A DNA stretch of 64,000 bases from Ligula intestinalis (taxonomy: Eukaryota; Platyhelminthes; Cestoda; Diphyllobothriidea; Diphyllobothriidae), in contig JAYGXS010000001.1 in NCBI GenBank assembly GCA_036362985.1, positions 18,288,007 through 18,352,006 on the forward strand. Direction: 5' to 3'. The notes under the pieces were generated by a model. It did no database searches and was not told where the DNA came from. It was given only the letters and a program-made list of their open reading frames with translations. How positions within the stretch are numbered: the stretch's first letter is position 1; every line of letters begins with the position of its first letter. The position numbers were made by a program, and so were the translations under genes. Positions 54,710 to 64,000 of the stretch are shown in pieces.

Positions 54710-57700
54710 CTTTCTCACACAGGACCAGCAGTGATAAAATTTCAGTCAGACAACTGTATAGACCAGCATTCATGGGTCTGAGGTTTGAAACTATGTAGAG
54801 TCGATTTACTTTTTGAGAAGGACTATCAACGCGCACCCTTCTTTTCAATAACATCTTAACGTGGTCGGCTTGATCAGTCTAGGCGCAGTAGAACATAAGA
54901 ATTGGCAGAAAAACCAGCCCGGGCTTTCGACCAATTTAGGAACTATGGCGTCCCCACGCTAACCACCTAATTTCCACTTCCTTCCTTCCTGTTCATGGGA
55001 TTGTTGAAAGGGCTTCTGTTTCTGTCGCTAACACTAGGTCGTTCTGGTACTTCTTTCCTTAGTCGAGCATTCTTTTTAGAGTTATAAGGTCAAGTGGTAA
55101 CTTCGGCTGAAAACAGGTCCAACTGCGATATATTTATGTCTTATTCACTTGACGGATTGGTACTGCAGCCACTGCACAATAATGTGTGCATAGGTGGCAT
55201 CCTGACTAAGTGACCACAACGACAGTGGTTAAACGGTCAGCATTTAAAATATTTTGCTGCACCTGGCCCTCAATCTCTTCACCTTAAATTTTATCCATTT
55301 GAAAATGAGGGTGGATTTTTATGTTTTCATTTCTCTTGCACATCGTTTGTCCAGTAATAAATACCAATTATATATATGTATTTATATTTACAGTCAAAAG
55401 TAAAATATATAGAGGCAAAATAAACGAACCTAATTTCAGTGCCAAGTGGATGAGCTGTATGGGAACAAGGAGGTCTTCTTGGGACGCCGTCCTGGAGCCA
55501 ATGAGAACAGTGACGGTGGGGTTTTTGTTCTTTGGTGATGACCGTTTTGTGATATGCGACCGAAACTTCAAAATGTTAATGACCTCAGTCGAATCCGAGG
55601 TGTCATCATCTCCTGAACTGTCTGGCTCCAATTGTTCGGACTGACTTGGGGCAGTCAGTGGCTCAGATTGAGACAGCTTTTGTTAAAAAAAAAACAAGCA
55701 AATATCAGTTGCGAAGGACGAAGCAACTACAGGTCATGGCTCTTAGTCACTGTTTACAATCAACTATGCTATAATTGCAGGCCGACACTGGTCAGGGAGC
55801 CCAAAATCATCCAGTTAGGTCCCCTGTAAAGAGCAGACCTAATTGAGTTATTTACGGCTCATCGCGGTTCTAGGTTGAAAAAGTCCTCGGCCTCGGTCTC
55901 CGGACCAGATGAGGCGAATGTCACACTACCAGGCGTGATGAACAATTAGACACCACAGCAGACGCGTCTTCGTCGCGTTCCCACCCATCTTTACGGCGGC
56001 CAAGGTCTGCTATACCAATTTCTCTACGGTTAATCTTTCTCCCCTCCTCTCCATCTGTGTTTCTGATGACGAAGCAGCCCTTCCCGACCATGCTGCTACG
56101 AGACCTCCTCCTCGCCGCCGGGCTTGGGGCCCACCCGACGGGGCTCCTGATCCAACAACGGCTACTAGCCAGCCAGCTGTGAACAATTAGGTCTCAATAA
56201 CAGCGGAGCCTCGGATGACGAGCAGCCCTACCCACAAGCATTCCAGGTAAAGAATGAGCCACTCGCAGAAACTCTGGTTCAACTGACTAGCTTTCATCCA
56301 GTTAACCAGGTGTCGGTGCGTGTGTGTGTGTGTGTGCCGGTTTCCACCATTGAATCTTGCTCCCTGTGCGTGGGTCCTCGGTCACCTGCAGCCAATCAGT
56401 GAAATTATGCAGTTTGATTGATTTAATAAATAATACAAGCGAACACTTGTGTCCCAGGAAGAAATTGAGAAGAAAAAGACTCGAAAAGCTTTTAGTTAGA
56501 GTGAGGAACACAAGTTCGGCTGCATAGTACGTTCTCTGTATGGAAAAACATAGTCGAAGCTTACATGCATTTGAGATATTGTCTCGCTTACAGGGTAAAG
56601 ATATAAAAACGGACTTTTCGGAACCGACTGATCCGTAGATTTCGGCCTTAAAGGTCTGCTATATGTTTAAATGAATAGTTGGGGGAAACATGACTTGAGT
56701 GCGCTATTCAGATCAGCCTCAAAGCTACTGTGTGCGTATTTTATGCTTGAACCATTGCCCAGAATCCATTCGTAGTTAATCCTTCGCAAGAAATATGGAG
56801 CAACACTGGTTTGTGAGCAAAATGACGTCTTATGCGTGAACTGGATCACATAGAGGATAGGCTGCCAGCTCAGACCACTTCTATGTGTATATACTCATTT
56901 ACGTGCTCCTGTGGAGCACGTTATATCGGTCGCACGAGTCGGCGCTTACCTAAAAGAGTACGGGAGCACTTCCATGCATGGCTGACCAAAGGTGAAGTCA
57001 GAATTTGAGAAGAAGAAGAAGAAGAAGAAGAAGAGGCTCGATCGCTGGGACAATATGTTTATTCGCCTGACGTTTCGATATCCGTCGCGGATTCGTCATC
57101 AGAGACATGAGTAGCAGAACCAGGTTAAGTATGCACAGACGTTCGCAGTATTTATAGGATACAGTCATTACTGCAAGCATACAGCGACAAGAAGGCAATT
57201 AACGTTGATTTTCGCTGTATGCTTGCAGTAATGACTGTGTCCTATAAATACTGCAAACGTCTGTGCATACTTAACCTGGTTCTGCTACTCATGTCTCTGA
57301 TGACGAATCCGCGACAGATATCGAAACGTCAGGCGAATAAACATATTGTCCCAGCGATCGAGTNNNNNNNNNNGTCAGGCGAATAAACATATTGTCCCAG
57401 CGATCGAGTCTTCTTCTTCTGAATAAATAATGTCCGGGGTAAGTAACCAAGGCGTCAGACAAAAACATGCTTGAGGTTTTTTAAAGCCGAAGGTTTTTCA
57501 TTTGCGGTATTTTGGGTCTAAAAAAATTGGAAGGACTCCATTTGCAATAAGAAATTTCATTAAGGTTACGAAGAGTACACACCTAATTTCGCTTGGTGTT
57601 TGCATCAACCCTTACAGAGGAATTTAAGTTTATTCTACCGTAGCTGAGACGTTTCGATCCAACTGCTTCCTCACGTTCTCAAATAAACACTACCATGCAT

Positions 57701-60700
57701 AAAACAGCCTTACTTAGATTACATAAACACGCCTGCAGAGTCGTAAAGCCCTTTAAGAATTTTAGCCAGCGGCAGATTTTACTACTAAGTCCTCTACCTT
57801 TTACGGGATGACATCGCTAGAGACTTCAATGAGTCTCGACAGTTTCTAGTAGCAGACAGTTTGTATCGATAACTCACCGGCTGGTTGGATGCTTCTACTC
57901 TCAGTAGGCATGGGCAGCGCTAATCATTCAACCGCAAATTAGCATGCCAATACTAGAACTGCCATTATAATAGATTATAAGATAGGTTATGGCAAGCTTG
58001 CGCCACATAAAATTAGTTAGATTAGAGCCTCGGATGACGAGCAGCCTCATCTACACGAGTCACTAGGATAAAATCTGTTTCGAGTAACAAGTTTCCGCCC
58101 AGTAAACGGGTTACCAGTGCGCGTGTGCCTGTTTCCACCGTTGAGCCTTGTTCCCCGGAACGTGGGTCCTCGGTAGCCTACAGCAAATCAGTGAACTGTT
58201 TCGCAAGACTAACGTTTTAGACAGCGAGCTCGGTGCCGAAACGTATTAAACTCGATATCCAAGATTCCCCTGTAGTTAAAAATGCATAATAACGCACAGT
58301 GAAAATAGTTCACATCGATATGACGGAAGTCTTAGAGAAATTTATTTCCCACCTCCGGGCGAACGCGCGGTCGTGTTCTACAGAAATGTCGGAAAAAGCC
58401 GTCACACAAGTAGTATGTAGAGACTGAAAAGCCTGCATAACAGATAGAGAAAAACAAGCCGGAAGCTCAAAATTGGCTTCCGTATTATTGCTGATAGAAA
58501 TAATGGTCTAACATCGTCTTTTTAAGATAAGTCAAATGAAAAATTACAAGAGACTCCCTAAAAACGAATCTAACTGCCTAGCAATAGGTAAACAGAGTGC
58601 TGTTTTGGGCAGTGTCTAGGGAGAAAAAAGTTGTACGGAACTTACCGAGGAAAAGAAGAGAGCACAGTCGAATATACTCAACCAACGACGGAGGACGCGA
58701 GAACTGGCCTGCGGCAGCCCAGGTTCTCTATTCTGGTCTTCGGGAGGAGATGAATCCTTGGCAAAGTCAGGCCTGGGCAACCGTAAATTCAGCTGGTAGT
58801 CGGTCTTTTCGGCCTCGGTCTGGATGCGCAGATGTCTGTGAACCAAAAGTACACCAGTGATGTATTATGTGAGAAAGCAAAGACTATCTGCCCAAGAAGT
58901 AGAAACAAATTGCAAGACAGTTAACGGCAAAAAGACTATAACTCACCGAAAAAATTATGAACGCGAAGCAAGGCACACCGGGAATTATGGCGACAATAAC
59001 GACAGTTGTGATGCTGCTATCAGTACGAATAGAAATTACGGCAGTTTTGATCGATAAAATAGGACTCGTGACGGAGAAATGATTAGCGTCTGCGGTTTTC
59101 ATGGTGACAAATGGGAGGCGAAAAGACCGCGCTCTCATTCTAACCTTCTTTAGCCTCCTGTTCTCCGTGGTACTGATGGGCGCCTACCGACAGTGCAACG
59201 GTACGAGCACGTACTGTAACCTCATTGGTTAAAGCACTTTCCCCATTGGTAATAATGGGTAAAGAGCTTCTCGAATAATTGTTAGTACTGAATATACGCA
59301 CCCGAGGTCAGTAGCTAGCTCAGGCAATTCTGATATTCTTTAGATGTCAAGTGAAAGTCAGGATAACTCGGTGCGTTTATTCGAGGTACTTAGATGAGTA
59401 GTTGTGAATGACAAAGACGAGTCGCTACTAGTTTAGAAGGGGCAAGAAAAAAGAGGGAGCGAATAACGACACGGTGCGGGAAAGAGACCGTGGGGCGGAC
59501 GTGAACAGAGGCAATTCTGTGTCTGAAAGGGGCAGCGAATTGAAAGCGTTTGAGGTGAGCGGTGGTGACAGCTGGAATCGAACCAGAGGCGGGGGGGGGC
59601 AATAGCAAGTAGTACTTGAAACAGTTGTCGCTTGATGCAGTACCACTTAAGCGGTACTTGGCCAGGGGACTAGTTTTAACCCCAGTGTGCATTCGACTGA
59701 AAAAAAAGGTCAAGTCTTAACACGCAGTTAACAGCAAATAAAATCCGAAGATGAATGCCACACCTATGTTTAGTACATCAGATCGCAACCGGCGGGACAA
59801 AGTGCTTGTGGCTTACTGGGAAAGCCCACCCAACTATGTTGTATGGGATGCCGCAAATCCAATGACAGCAAGGGTGAGCTTTAAGAAACGTTCGCTTATA
59901 GCATCATTATTCCGTTGTTATATTCAAATGAGCCAAAAAACCACAAGGCAACTACGAATTTGGCGATTTGTCTGCAGTACTGCAAACTTTCAATAAATTT
60001 CACAAAAGTAAAGCCTGCGACATTAATGAAACCAGTTAGACCACAAGAACTAACCGCTCACTCGCTCCAACATCCACTTGGATTGTTTCAACCGAATACT
60101 GACATGCCAAGGAGAGCGGCACGCCACAAAATATTGAAAAACGCCTCCGCGTATTTTCACAAAGGGACGTGGAGGAGGATACAGCAACCAATGGGCCACG
60201 CATTAAAAAGAACGCGAAGCGGTCGTCTGATTTCGATGGGGGGGGGGGGGGGGGGTAGAAGGGCGCGGCAGATTTGATGCGCACCCAACCCAGTCGGTAT
60301 TTGTTTCCGAGGGGGAGCGGGTAAAGCGTGAGAAAGGGACCATGGAGATGCCGGCTGAAACAAAATTAATTGCGCAGTTCCCCGATTTGCCCTAGCTTCG
60401 CTCTCTCCTCCGTTGCTGGTCCTACGAAATTCGAATCACAAAGGGGCGAGCCAAGTTGCAGCCATGTGTATCAGATGGTTAATGTCGGTTAGATCAGAGC
60501 GCAGAAGATAGGGGAACAAAGGTACCAATCGGAGGAGATAACAGACCGCCTGCCAACTAGGTACAAGAAGGCACGCGAAAGTCCGGAGAGGAAAGCAGGG
60601 ACTTGTGGGAGTCGTACTATCAAAGTCCTGATAACCATTCCGACAAGTGTGTGGGTAGAATTAAGAAGAGTGAGATCCCTCTGATAAAGACACAGTGTCC

Positions 60701-63700
60701 TCCACACACACAGTGAATGATGACTAAACACTACGAAATCAACATTGACAATGCAACAAGGCGATACGCCTTAGCCACCAGGCAAAGCAAGTTCAGAAAA
60801 TGGAGTCCGATTAGACGATTATGGTGTGCATAGTGAACAACGGAAATTCGAATCAAAATTTACAAAACCAACATCGAGGATGGATCGTGATACCAAACTC
60901 GGTCACGTATATCGTAGAGCGACTTAATTCGATTAACTGGCGGTAATCGAACTGAAGCTAATAATTATGGACAACGTATTGACTTTTTACTAATATGTGC
61001 GTTCGGATAGTATTAGCACAGTTCCGAGTACTTACTAAAAACCTTACTATTACTATTTGGTTGCCTCTAATCTACCGCGTACTCAAAAGTTCAGCAAGGC
61101 TTCATATTATTGCATACTTATTTATAAGGTCTCACAAAAAATTACTTGAACTCTACTGATTTGTGTTGGGATAAACTTATTCTCTCATTAAGAGAAATCA
61201 TAATGTAATATGCTGCCACTCGGTATGGTCAGATGCTGACCTCCTCCTGGGGATCATCATGCCGATTATTTATAAATGAAGATCAGGAAATTTGGCTTCT
61301 TTAGAGTCCATATTTTCCCTGTACTTTTGATAGATAAATGCGTCAAAATTTAGCTATTAAATTTATTTTACAGGAAGGTGCAGCCACTCCAAGGGCACTA
61401 CGACATTTTTAAACACAACCAATGTTTTCAGTTGCTTTGGTGGTTTCCTACCATGTGCTATCTGTTTTATTCAGATCAAATTCTTCAACAGACCATATAC
61501 TCCGGAAGAGGTCTCAATCTTAGAAAGCGCACGATGAAGATGGAGCAATAGCAAATCATTAAGTGCATGAATAAGCCTGCGAGGGACTACAATACTTTCA
61601 GACGTCAATAATAGAACCTGTCCTCGTTAAATAAACATTTTAATGAAGACGACCCCCTACTGGTAACTTCCTCGATCATCATGTCTTGCTAAAACACCTC
61701 TCCATTCTAAGTAAAGGAAACTTTTTCAACGGGCCGGACAACTACTTGAGCCTTTATAATGGAGTCAAATTTCGAGCTGCTGGATCTATGTATTTTAATT
61801 CCTGTGCTAATTCTGTGGAACCCCAAATCTTTGCCATTTTGCCGTTAAAACTCTTGTAACGTAGAAGTTTCGCTCGAAGACCAAAACACTGAATATGGTT
61901 TTTTGTGGAAACTACGTACATTTTGGGTGTACTAATTGTACCCTGCAAGCCCAGACGCAAGATTTTGGTTAAAATCACACATTTTGGAGACACGTCGGGA
62001 ACTTGTTCCGCGAACATGTTTTAAGCACACCATGTTTGAGAGAGGGAAGGAAGTGTGGGGAAATTGTGTACGAGGTGCGTCAGCCAGAAACTCCTTCTCT
62101 GAACCCAGACCACGACAGCACCGCAGCTTCCAGGCACTTCCGCCAGAAAGGAGCCTGACGTAAATTGCGAAGGGCGGCCAGCCTGTGGGTCGCCGGAAAT
62201 GGGCAAAATACTCGAGCCTCCAGCTCTCGAGATGTTCGTAACACCAAAGAATTGTACTCGAGAGAGGAAAGGGGTCGCCTTCAACGTAATGATGCAGTAA
62301 TTCGGGAATCTGAAATCTTCCTGCTGTCTACAGCAGGCGTCGGGAACCTTTCTGACTCAGAGAGCCAAAAAATCAAATATTTGAAAATTTATTTTTAGTG
62401 ACAACCATTTTAATAACAAATTCCAATTTTATCTGAGAGAGCCAGATGCGTGATTGGCCGAGATGAAATTAGAATCTGCTACGCGTCTCGGTGGTGGCAC
62501 GTCATTGGAGGAACCGAAATCACAAAATCTGAAGTGCCTTATTCCCATTCCGACAGAACCAGATGCAGCCATCAAAATAGCCACACCTGGATCGCGAGCC
62601 ATACGCTTCCGACCCCTGGTCTACAGGCTGGGTTATCAGGCCACAAGAGCAATGCAGACCCCAATCTAGCCCACTGCAGATCCCCTTCAGACAAGTGGAT
62701 GTTGTCCCAGTTTTCGACCAATTTGACGGAAATCTGTGGCTGTCGCTAACACAGTCGTGAAGCGAAGCAACTGATCAGCAGGCTAGTTGGGAAGGTAATT
62801 TACCTGTTTCCTTGATGAGTCTGTTCCTCCAGGAATCGAATAACAGACCTCGCGGCCGCTGTCACTTTCTTCAAGTAATCCAGATGTGCGATAACTACCC
62901 AAAAGAAAAAGACACACATTTCGTTACTTCTATTTATAAGGGTTTTCCAGTACCGTGAGAAATAGGCCATCTTTTGAATAACGATGCAGTTCCGCGGCAT
63001 AATATAAGTAAAAATTGTACGCAAAACATCCCTGTAACAGTAGACACTACTTTAATTCAGAGTATCAAACAACAAGACAGTCGACGTCCAACTTTTTCAC
63101 TGCGTGATTATTATTGCAATCTAATGTGCTTCTAATGTGCTTTGCCCAAAAGCGCTTTTGGACCGCCTTTTCATAAACGACCTAAGAATAAAGTGCAAGA
63201 TAGGAGGTTTTCACAGACGGGAAGAAATTATGCGATTGGAACTCTGAACTACCTGCTGCAGGAATGACCAGCACAAAACGCTGAGAGTGCAGAATGCGTT
63301 TCACGAAGGGGAGATGGCCCAGAAGGCAGTACGTGTCCAGCACGAGATAGGGCGACAGGAAAAGCATGTTTGATGATTGGTCGCCAGAGTCGACCGACGT
63401 AGCTGCAGTTGCAACAGTGGAAGTGACATCAACTTCGGTCGGACGTGATCCTTTTTGTTGTTCAGGTAGAAAGGCACCCGAATTCACACGCTGGGTTTGA
63501 CACATCTGTGACAGGGTGTCAACTTGATTTATCAGTCGCAAACGCGCCATATTGCGCATTGACTCTTCGCGCCGGGCGTCCGATTCAGTCTAGAGGGTAC
63601 GAAATATAAATCACACATTTATACTATGCTACTGTGGACAATTAAGTAACATGAGCAGTTTAAATAATAAATTACTTTTCCTTCTGGACGTGGTTCGGCT

Positions 63701-64000
63701 GGTTTAGTGGATTGAGCAGCAGCAACAGCAGTCACCTGCACGACACGAGCGTAGGACTGTTCTACGTTACTCTTTTGAATGGGGCCCTCAACACATTCGT
63801 CCTGCAGTGTCAGTGTTTCCAATGCCTGCTGTGGAGGCGATGGTGCGGGATGGGCTATCCTCACGCAGGGTCTGTAGGGCATTGGGGGCCTGTTACGGCC
63901 TCTGCCACTGTATTCGTGTGCGTGGCCGTGGCTATAAGGACGTTGCCGTGGCCATCCTCGGCGGTGAGCATGTTGTTTTGCGTTGGCTATAACGCATCGG
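54651..64000 (-). CDS. SMG5: SMG5-like nonsense-mediated mRNA decay factor, 3' part (six exons)
   Basis: SMG5 acts in the cytoplasm with SMG7 to recruit decay and phosphatase activity to phosphorylated UPF1; its C-terminal PIN domain lacks the full catalytic set of SMG6. Exons seen: 64000-63676 (open at the window edge), 63589-63253, 62894-62804, 58835-58646, 55676-55430 and 54709-54651. All internal junctions have GT-AG ends and matching phases (0, 1, 2, 0, 1). Exon 2 gives RNMARLRLINQVDTLSQMC and SPYLVLDTYCLLGHLPFVKR, ILHSQRFVLVIPAA. Exon 3 gives VIAHLDYLKKVTAAARSVIR. Exon 4 starts RHLRIQTEAEKT. The last exon ends VRCFDFYGYYRKY. Order and motifs fit the SMG5 PIN domain as I recall it; exons 5 and 6 rest on weaker similarity. 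The 5' part lies beyond the window. Confidence 0.75.
55430..55676 (-). CDS. SMG5: SMG5-like exon 5
   Basis: A T-rich tract and AACAAAAG acceptor precede CTGTCTCAATCTGAGCC; the donor is GTTCGT. The acidic start (LEPDSSGDDDTSDSTEVIN) is followed by a hydrophobic PIN strand-like part (TVTVLIGSRTASQEDLLVPI, QLIHLALKL). It corresponds to the last part of the SMG5 PIN domain. Confidence 0.6.
55850..56200. other. GC-rich intron segment
   Basis: Within the exon 4 to exon 5 intron. It shares GATGACGA-GCAGCC type blocks with repeat R-F next to it and may be part of the same repeat. No gene seen. Confidence 0.3.
56203..56410 (+). repeat. dispersed repeat R-F, copy 1
   Basis: Aligns with 58022-58215: GAGCCTCGGATGACGAGCAG at the start, CGTGGGTCCTCGGT and CAGTGAA near the end. 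A GT microsatellite (56319-56334) has grown inside this copy. Confidence 0.7.
56428..56476 (+). repeat. short repeat shared with the PLE junction at 41283
   Basis: AATACAAGCGAACA and GTCCCAGGAAGAAATTGAGA followed by AGAA and GACTC recur at 41283-41335, where a PLE-A 3' end begins. No PLE follows here. Confidence 0.6.
56855..56998 (+). pseudogene. PLE-C fragment: N-terminal half of GIY-YIG domain
   Basis: Reads DRLPAQTTSMCIY then CSCGARYIGRTSRRLPKRVR, EHFHAWLTKGEVR, the first half of the GIY-YIG domain with the Y-I-G-R-T core. It is cut immediately by the PLE-A hairpin at 57003. The missing C-terminal half is of the type found at 8974-9222, which begins with the same GEVR. Confidence 0.7.
57063..57109 (-). 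ncRNA. hammerhead ribozyme motif of PLE-A, core intact
   Basis: Minus strand has CTGATGA, stem II with a perfect ATCCG-CGA-CGGAT helix extended by GA/TC past a bulge, GAAA, then CGTC with cleavage predicted after the C. Stem III is just ACGT, self-complementary. Stem I starts TCT against AGG. This is the best PLE-A core in the window. Confidence 0.7.
57291..57337 (+). ncRNA. hammerhead ribozyme motif of PLE-A, one stem II mismatch
   Basis: CTGATGA at 57297-57303, GAAA at 57323-57326 and GTC ending at 57330. Stem II reads ATCCG-CGA-CAGAT, with one C-A mismatch compared with its inverted partner. Confidence 0.65.
57364..57373. other. assembly gap (10 N)
   Basis: Ten N characters. The sequence after the gap (57374-57409) repeats 57328-57363 exactly, so the gap sits in repeated PLE-A sequence and its true content is unknown. 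Confidence 0.95.
57374..57412 (+). repeat. PLE-A 3' terminus after the gap, with CTT tail
   Basis: Starts GTCAGGCGAATAAACATATT, at the ribozyme cleavage triplet, and ends CCAGCGATCGAGT plus CTTCTTCTTCT. It is either a third copy or an assembly duplicate of the sequence before the gap. Confidence 0.7.
58022..58215 (+). repeat. dispersed repeat R-F, copy 2
   Basis: Same orientation as 56203-56410, about 1.8 kb away, in the same intron of the SMG5-like gene. Confidence 0.7.
58646..58835 (-). CDS. SMG5: SMG5-like exon 4
   Basis: Acceptor GGTTCACAG and donor GTAAGT are both strong, and 190 bp gives one base to complete an arginine codon plus 63 codons. It reads HLRIQTEAEKTDYQLNLRLP, RPDFAKDSSPPEDQNREPGL and VLRRWLSIFDCALFFSS. 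The start matches the Y-I-R-x-Q-x-E segment after the GNR motif of SMG5 PIN domains, and WLSIFDC its later helix. Confidence 0.7.
59395..59760 (-). repeat. dispersed repeat R-D, copy 2
   Basis: Reverse orientation relative to 22375-22800, with shared blocks GTTAACTGCGTGTTAAGACT, CGACAACTGTTTCAAGTACT and CCGCACCGTGTCGTTATTCG. It lies in the exon 3 to exon 4 intron. Confidence 0.75.
59761..62333. other. intronic stretch of the SMG5-like gene
   Basis: Part of the roughly 4-kb intron between exons 3 and 4. It includes a 19-G homopolymer at 60238-60256. No further exon with consistent phase was needed or found; open frames such as 61754-62017 and 62021-62284 (minus) show no SMG5 motif. Confidence 0.4.
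62334..62618. mobile_element. hAT-type MITE with 8-bp target duplication
   Basis: A 285-bp element. The left end is CAGGCGTCGGGAACC and the right end, complemented, is CAGGGGTCGGAAGCG, the CAGGGGTCGGCAACC-like terminus common in hAT elements. It is flanked by identical GTCTACAG at 62326-62333 and 62619-62626. The interior has no open frame of note. It lies in an intron of the SMG5-like gene. Confidence 0.88.
62804..62894 (-). CDS. SMG5: SMG5-like exon 3
   Basis: Acceptor CTTTTGGGTAG and donor GTAAAT. With the G from exon 2 it reads VIAHLDYLKKVTAAARSVIR, FLEEQTHQGN, in the place of the V-I-D-x-L-D-x-L-K-K and G-N-R motifs of SMG5. Confidence 0.75.
63253..63589 (-). CDS. SMG5: SMG5-like exon 2 (start of PIN domain)
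   Basis: Acceptor CCTCTAG and donor CAG-GTAGTT. It begins TESDARREESMRNMARLRLI, a coiled-coil-like helix, then a low-complexity stretch, then SPYLVLDTYCLLGHLPFVKR and FVLVIPAA. The first PIN aspartate (LVLDT) is kept, as in other SMG5 proteins. Confidence 0.8.
63676..64000 (-). CDS. SMG5: SMG5-like exon 1 of the visible part, cut by the window edge
   Basis: The frame is open from the window end (RCVIANAKQHAHRRGWPRQR) through a G-, R-, P-, H- and Y-rich region (PYSHGHAHEYSGRGRNRPPM) to VAAAQSTKPAEPRPEGK. The donor GTAATT is in phase 0. The low-complexity composition fits the linker before the PIN domain but is not itself diagnostic. Confidence 0.6.

Larger units (their letters stand above)
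57037..57362. repeat. PLE-A 3' ends as a 151-bp-arm palindrome
   Basis: Arms 57037-57187 and 57212-57362 are almost perfect inverted copies of the PLE-A 3' end around a 24-bp loop. The left arm is preceded by a (GAA)n tract (57008-57035), the complement of the usual CTT tail. Each arm carries a hammerhead motif facing outward. The GIY-YIG part is missing from both. Confidence 0.9.

Noticed and set aside
62021..62284. 87-codon minus-strand frame as an SMG5 exon between exons 3 and 4
   Set aside because: Exon 3 to exon 4 already joins in phase and in motif order, and this frame has no PIN-like motif.
1..64000. CRISPR arrays, bacterial operons, rRNA genes
   Set aside because: No regularly spaced short repeats, no Shine-Dalgarno-led gene runs and no conserved rRNA segments were seen; spliced exons and eukaryotic transposons argue against a prokaryote.

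Overview
The window looks like intergenic and intronic DNA from a repeat-rich metazoan, most likely a flatworm and perhaps a tapeworm. That placement is inference. It rests on many decayed Penelope-like elements (PLEs) with GIY-YIG endonuclease domains and hammerhead-ribozyme-like 3' parts, plus CR1/jockey-type LINE, mariner, Helitron and hAT-like remnants, spliced genes, and no bacterial gene organisation. Nearly all long open frames are shadows or decayed transposon pieces. A 10-N assembly gap lies at 57364-57373.

Layout. 2.06-3.60 kb: a mariner (DD37D type) with both inverted repeats and a broken transposase. 4.3-4.9 kb: three tRNA-derived copies, two forming a 300-bp palindrome. 5.5-6.3 kb: an unidentified decayed coding region on the minus strand. 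8.9-20.6 kb: scattered PLE fragments, one holding a nested hAT-like inverted-repeat element (16.5-17.1 kb) and one in a head-to-head arrangement (19.7-20.6 kb). 21-28 kb: dispersed repeats and two tRNA-like SINEs. 29.4-32.6 kb: a nearly full-length but broken CR1/jockey LINE. 33.9-34.65 kb: a Helitron Rep fragment on the minus strand, abutting a PLE that ends in a well-preserved hammerhead motif at 35.72-35.78 kb. 38-45 kb: further PLE copies, including an inverted pair at 42.8-44.9 kb, a mariner-derived MITE and a possible host exon. 49.4-49.97 kb: another PLE with a hammerhead-like end. 50.7-54.0 kb: a roughly 370-bp tandem array interrupted by about 2.3 kb that holds two exon-like segments and a 350-bp-arm inverted repeat.

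Right end, 54.65-64.0 kb, minus strand: the one host gene I can identify, the 3' part of an SMG5-like nonsense-mediated-decay factor. Six exons with compatible splice phases encode the low-complexity linker and the PIN domain, followed by an AATAAA signal. Its introns hold PLE fragments, a hairpin with two hammerhead motifs beside the assembly gap, a dispersed repeat pair, and a hAT MITE with a perfect 8-bp target duplication.

Family labels PLE-A, PLE-B and PLE-C are mine. Identifications come from reading motifs and recalled family features; no database search was run.
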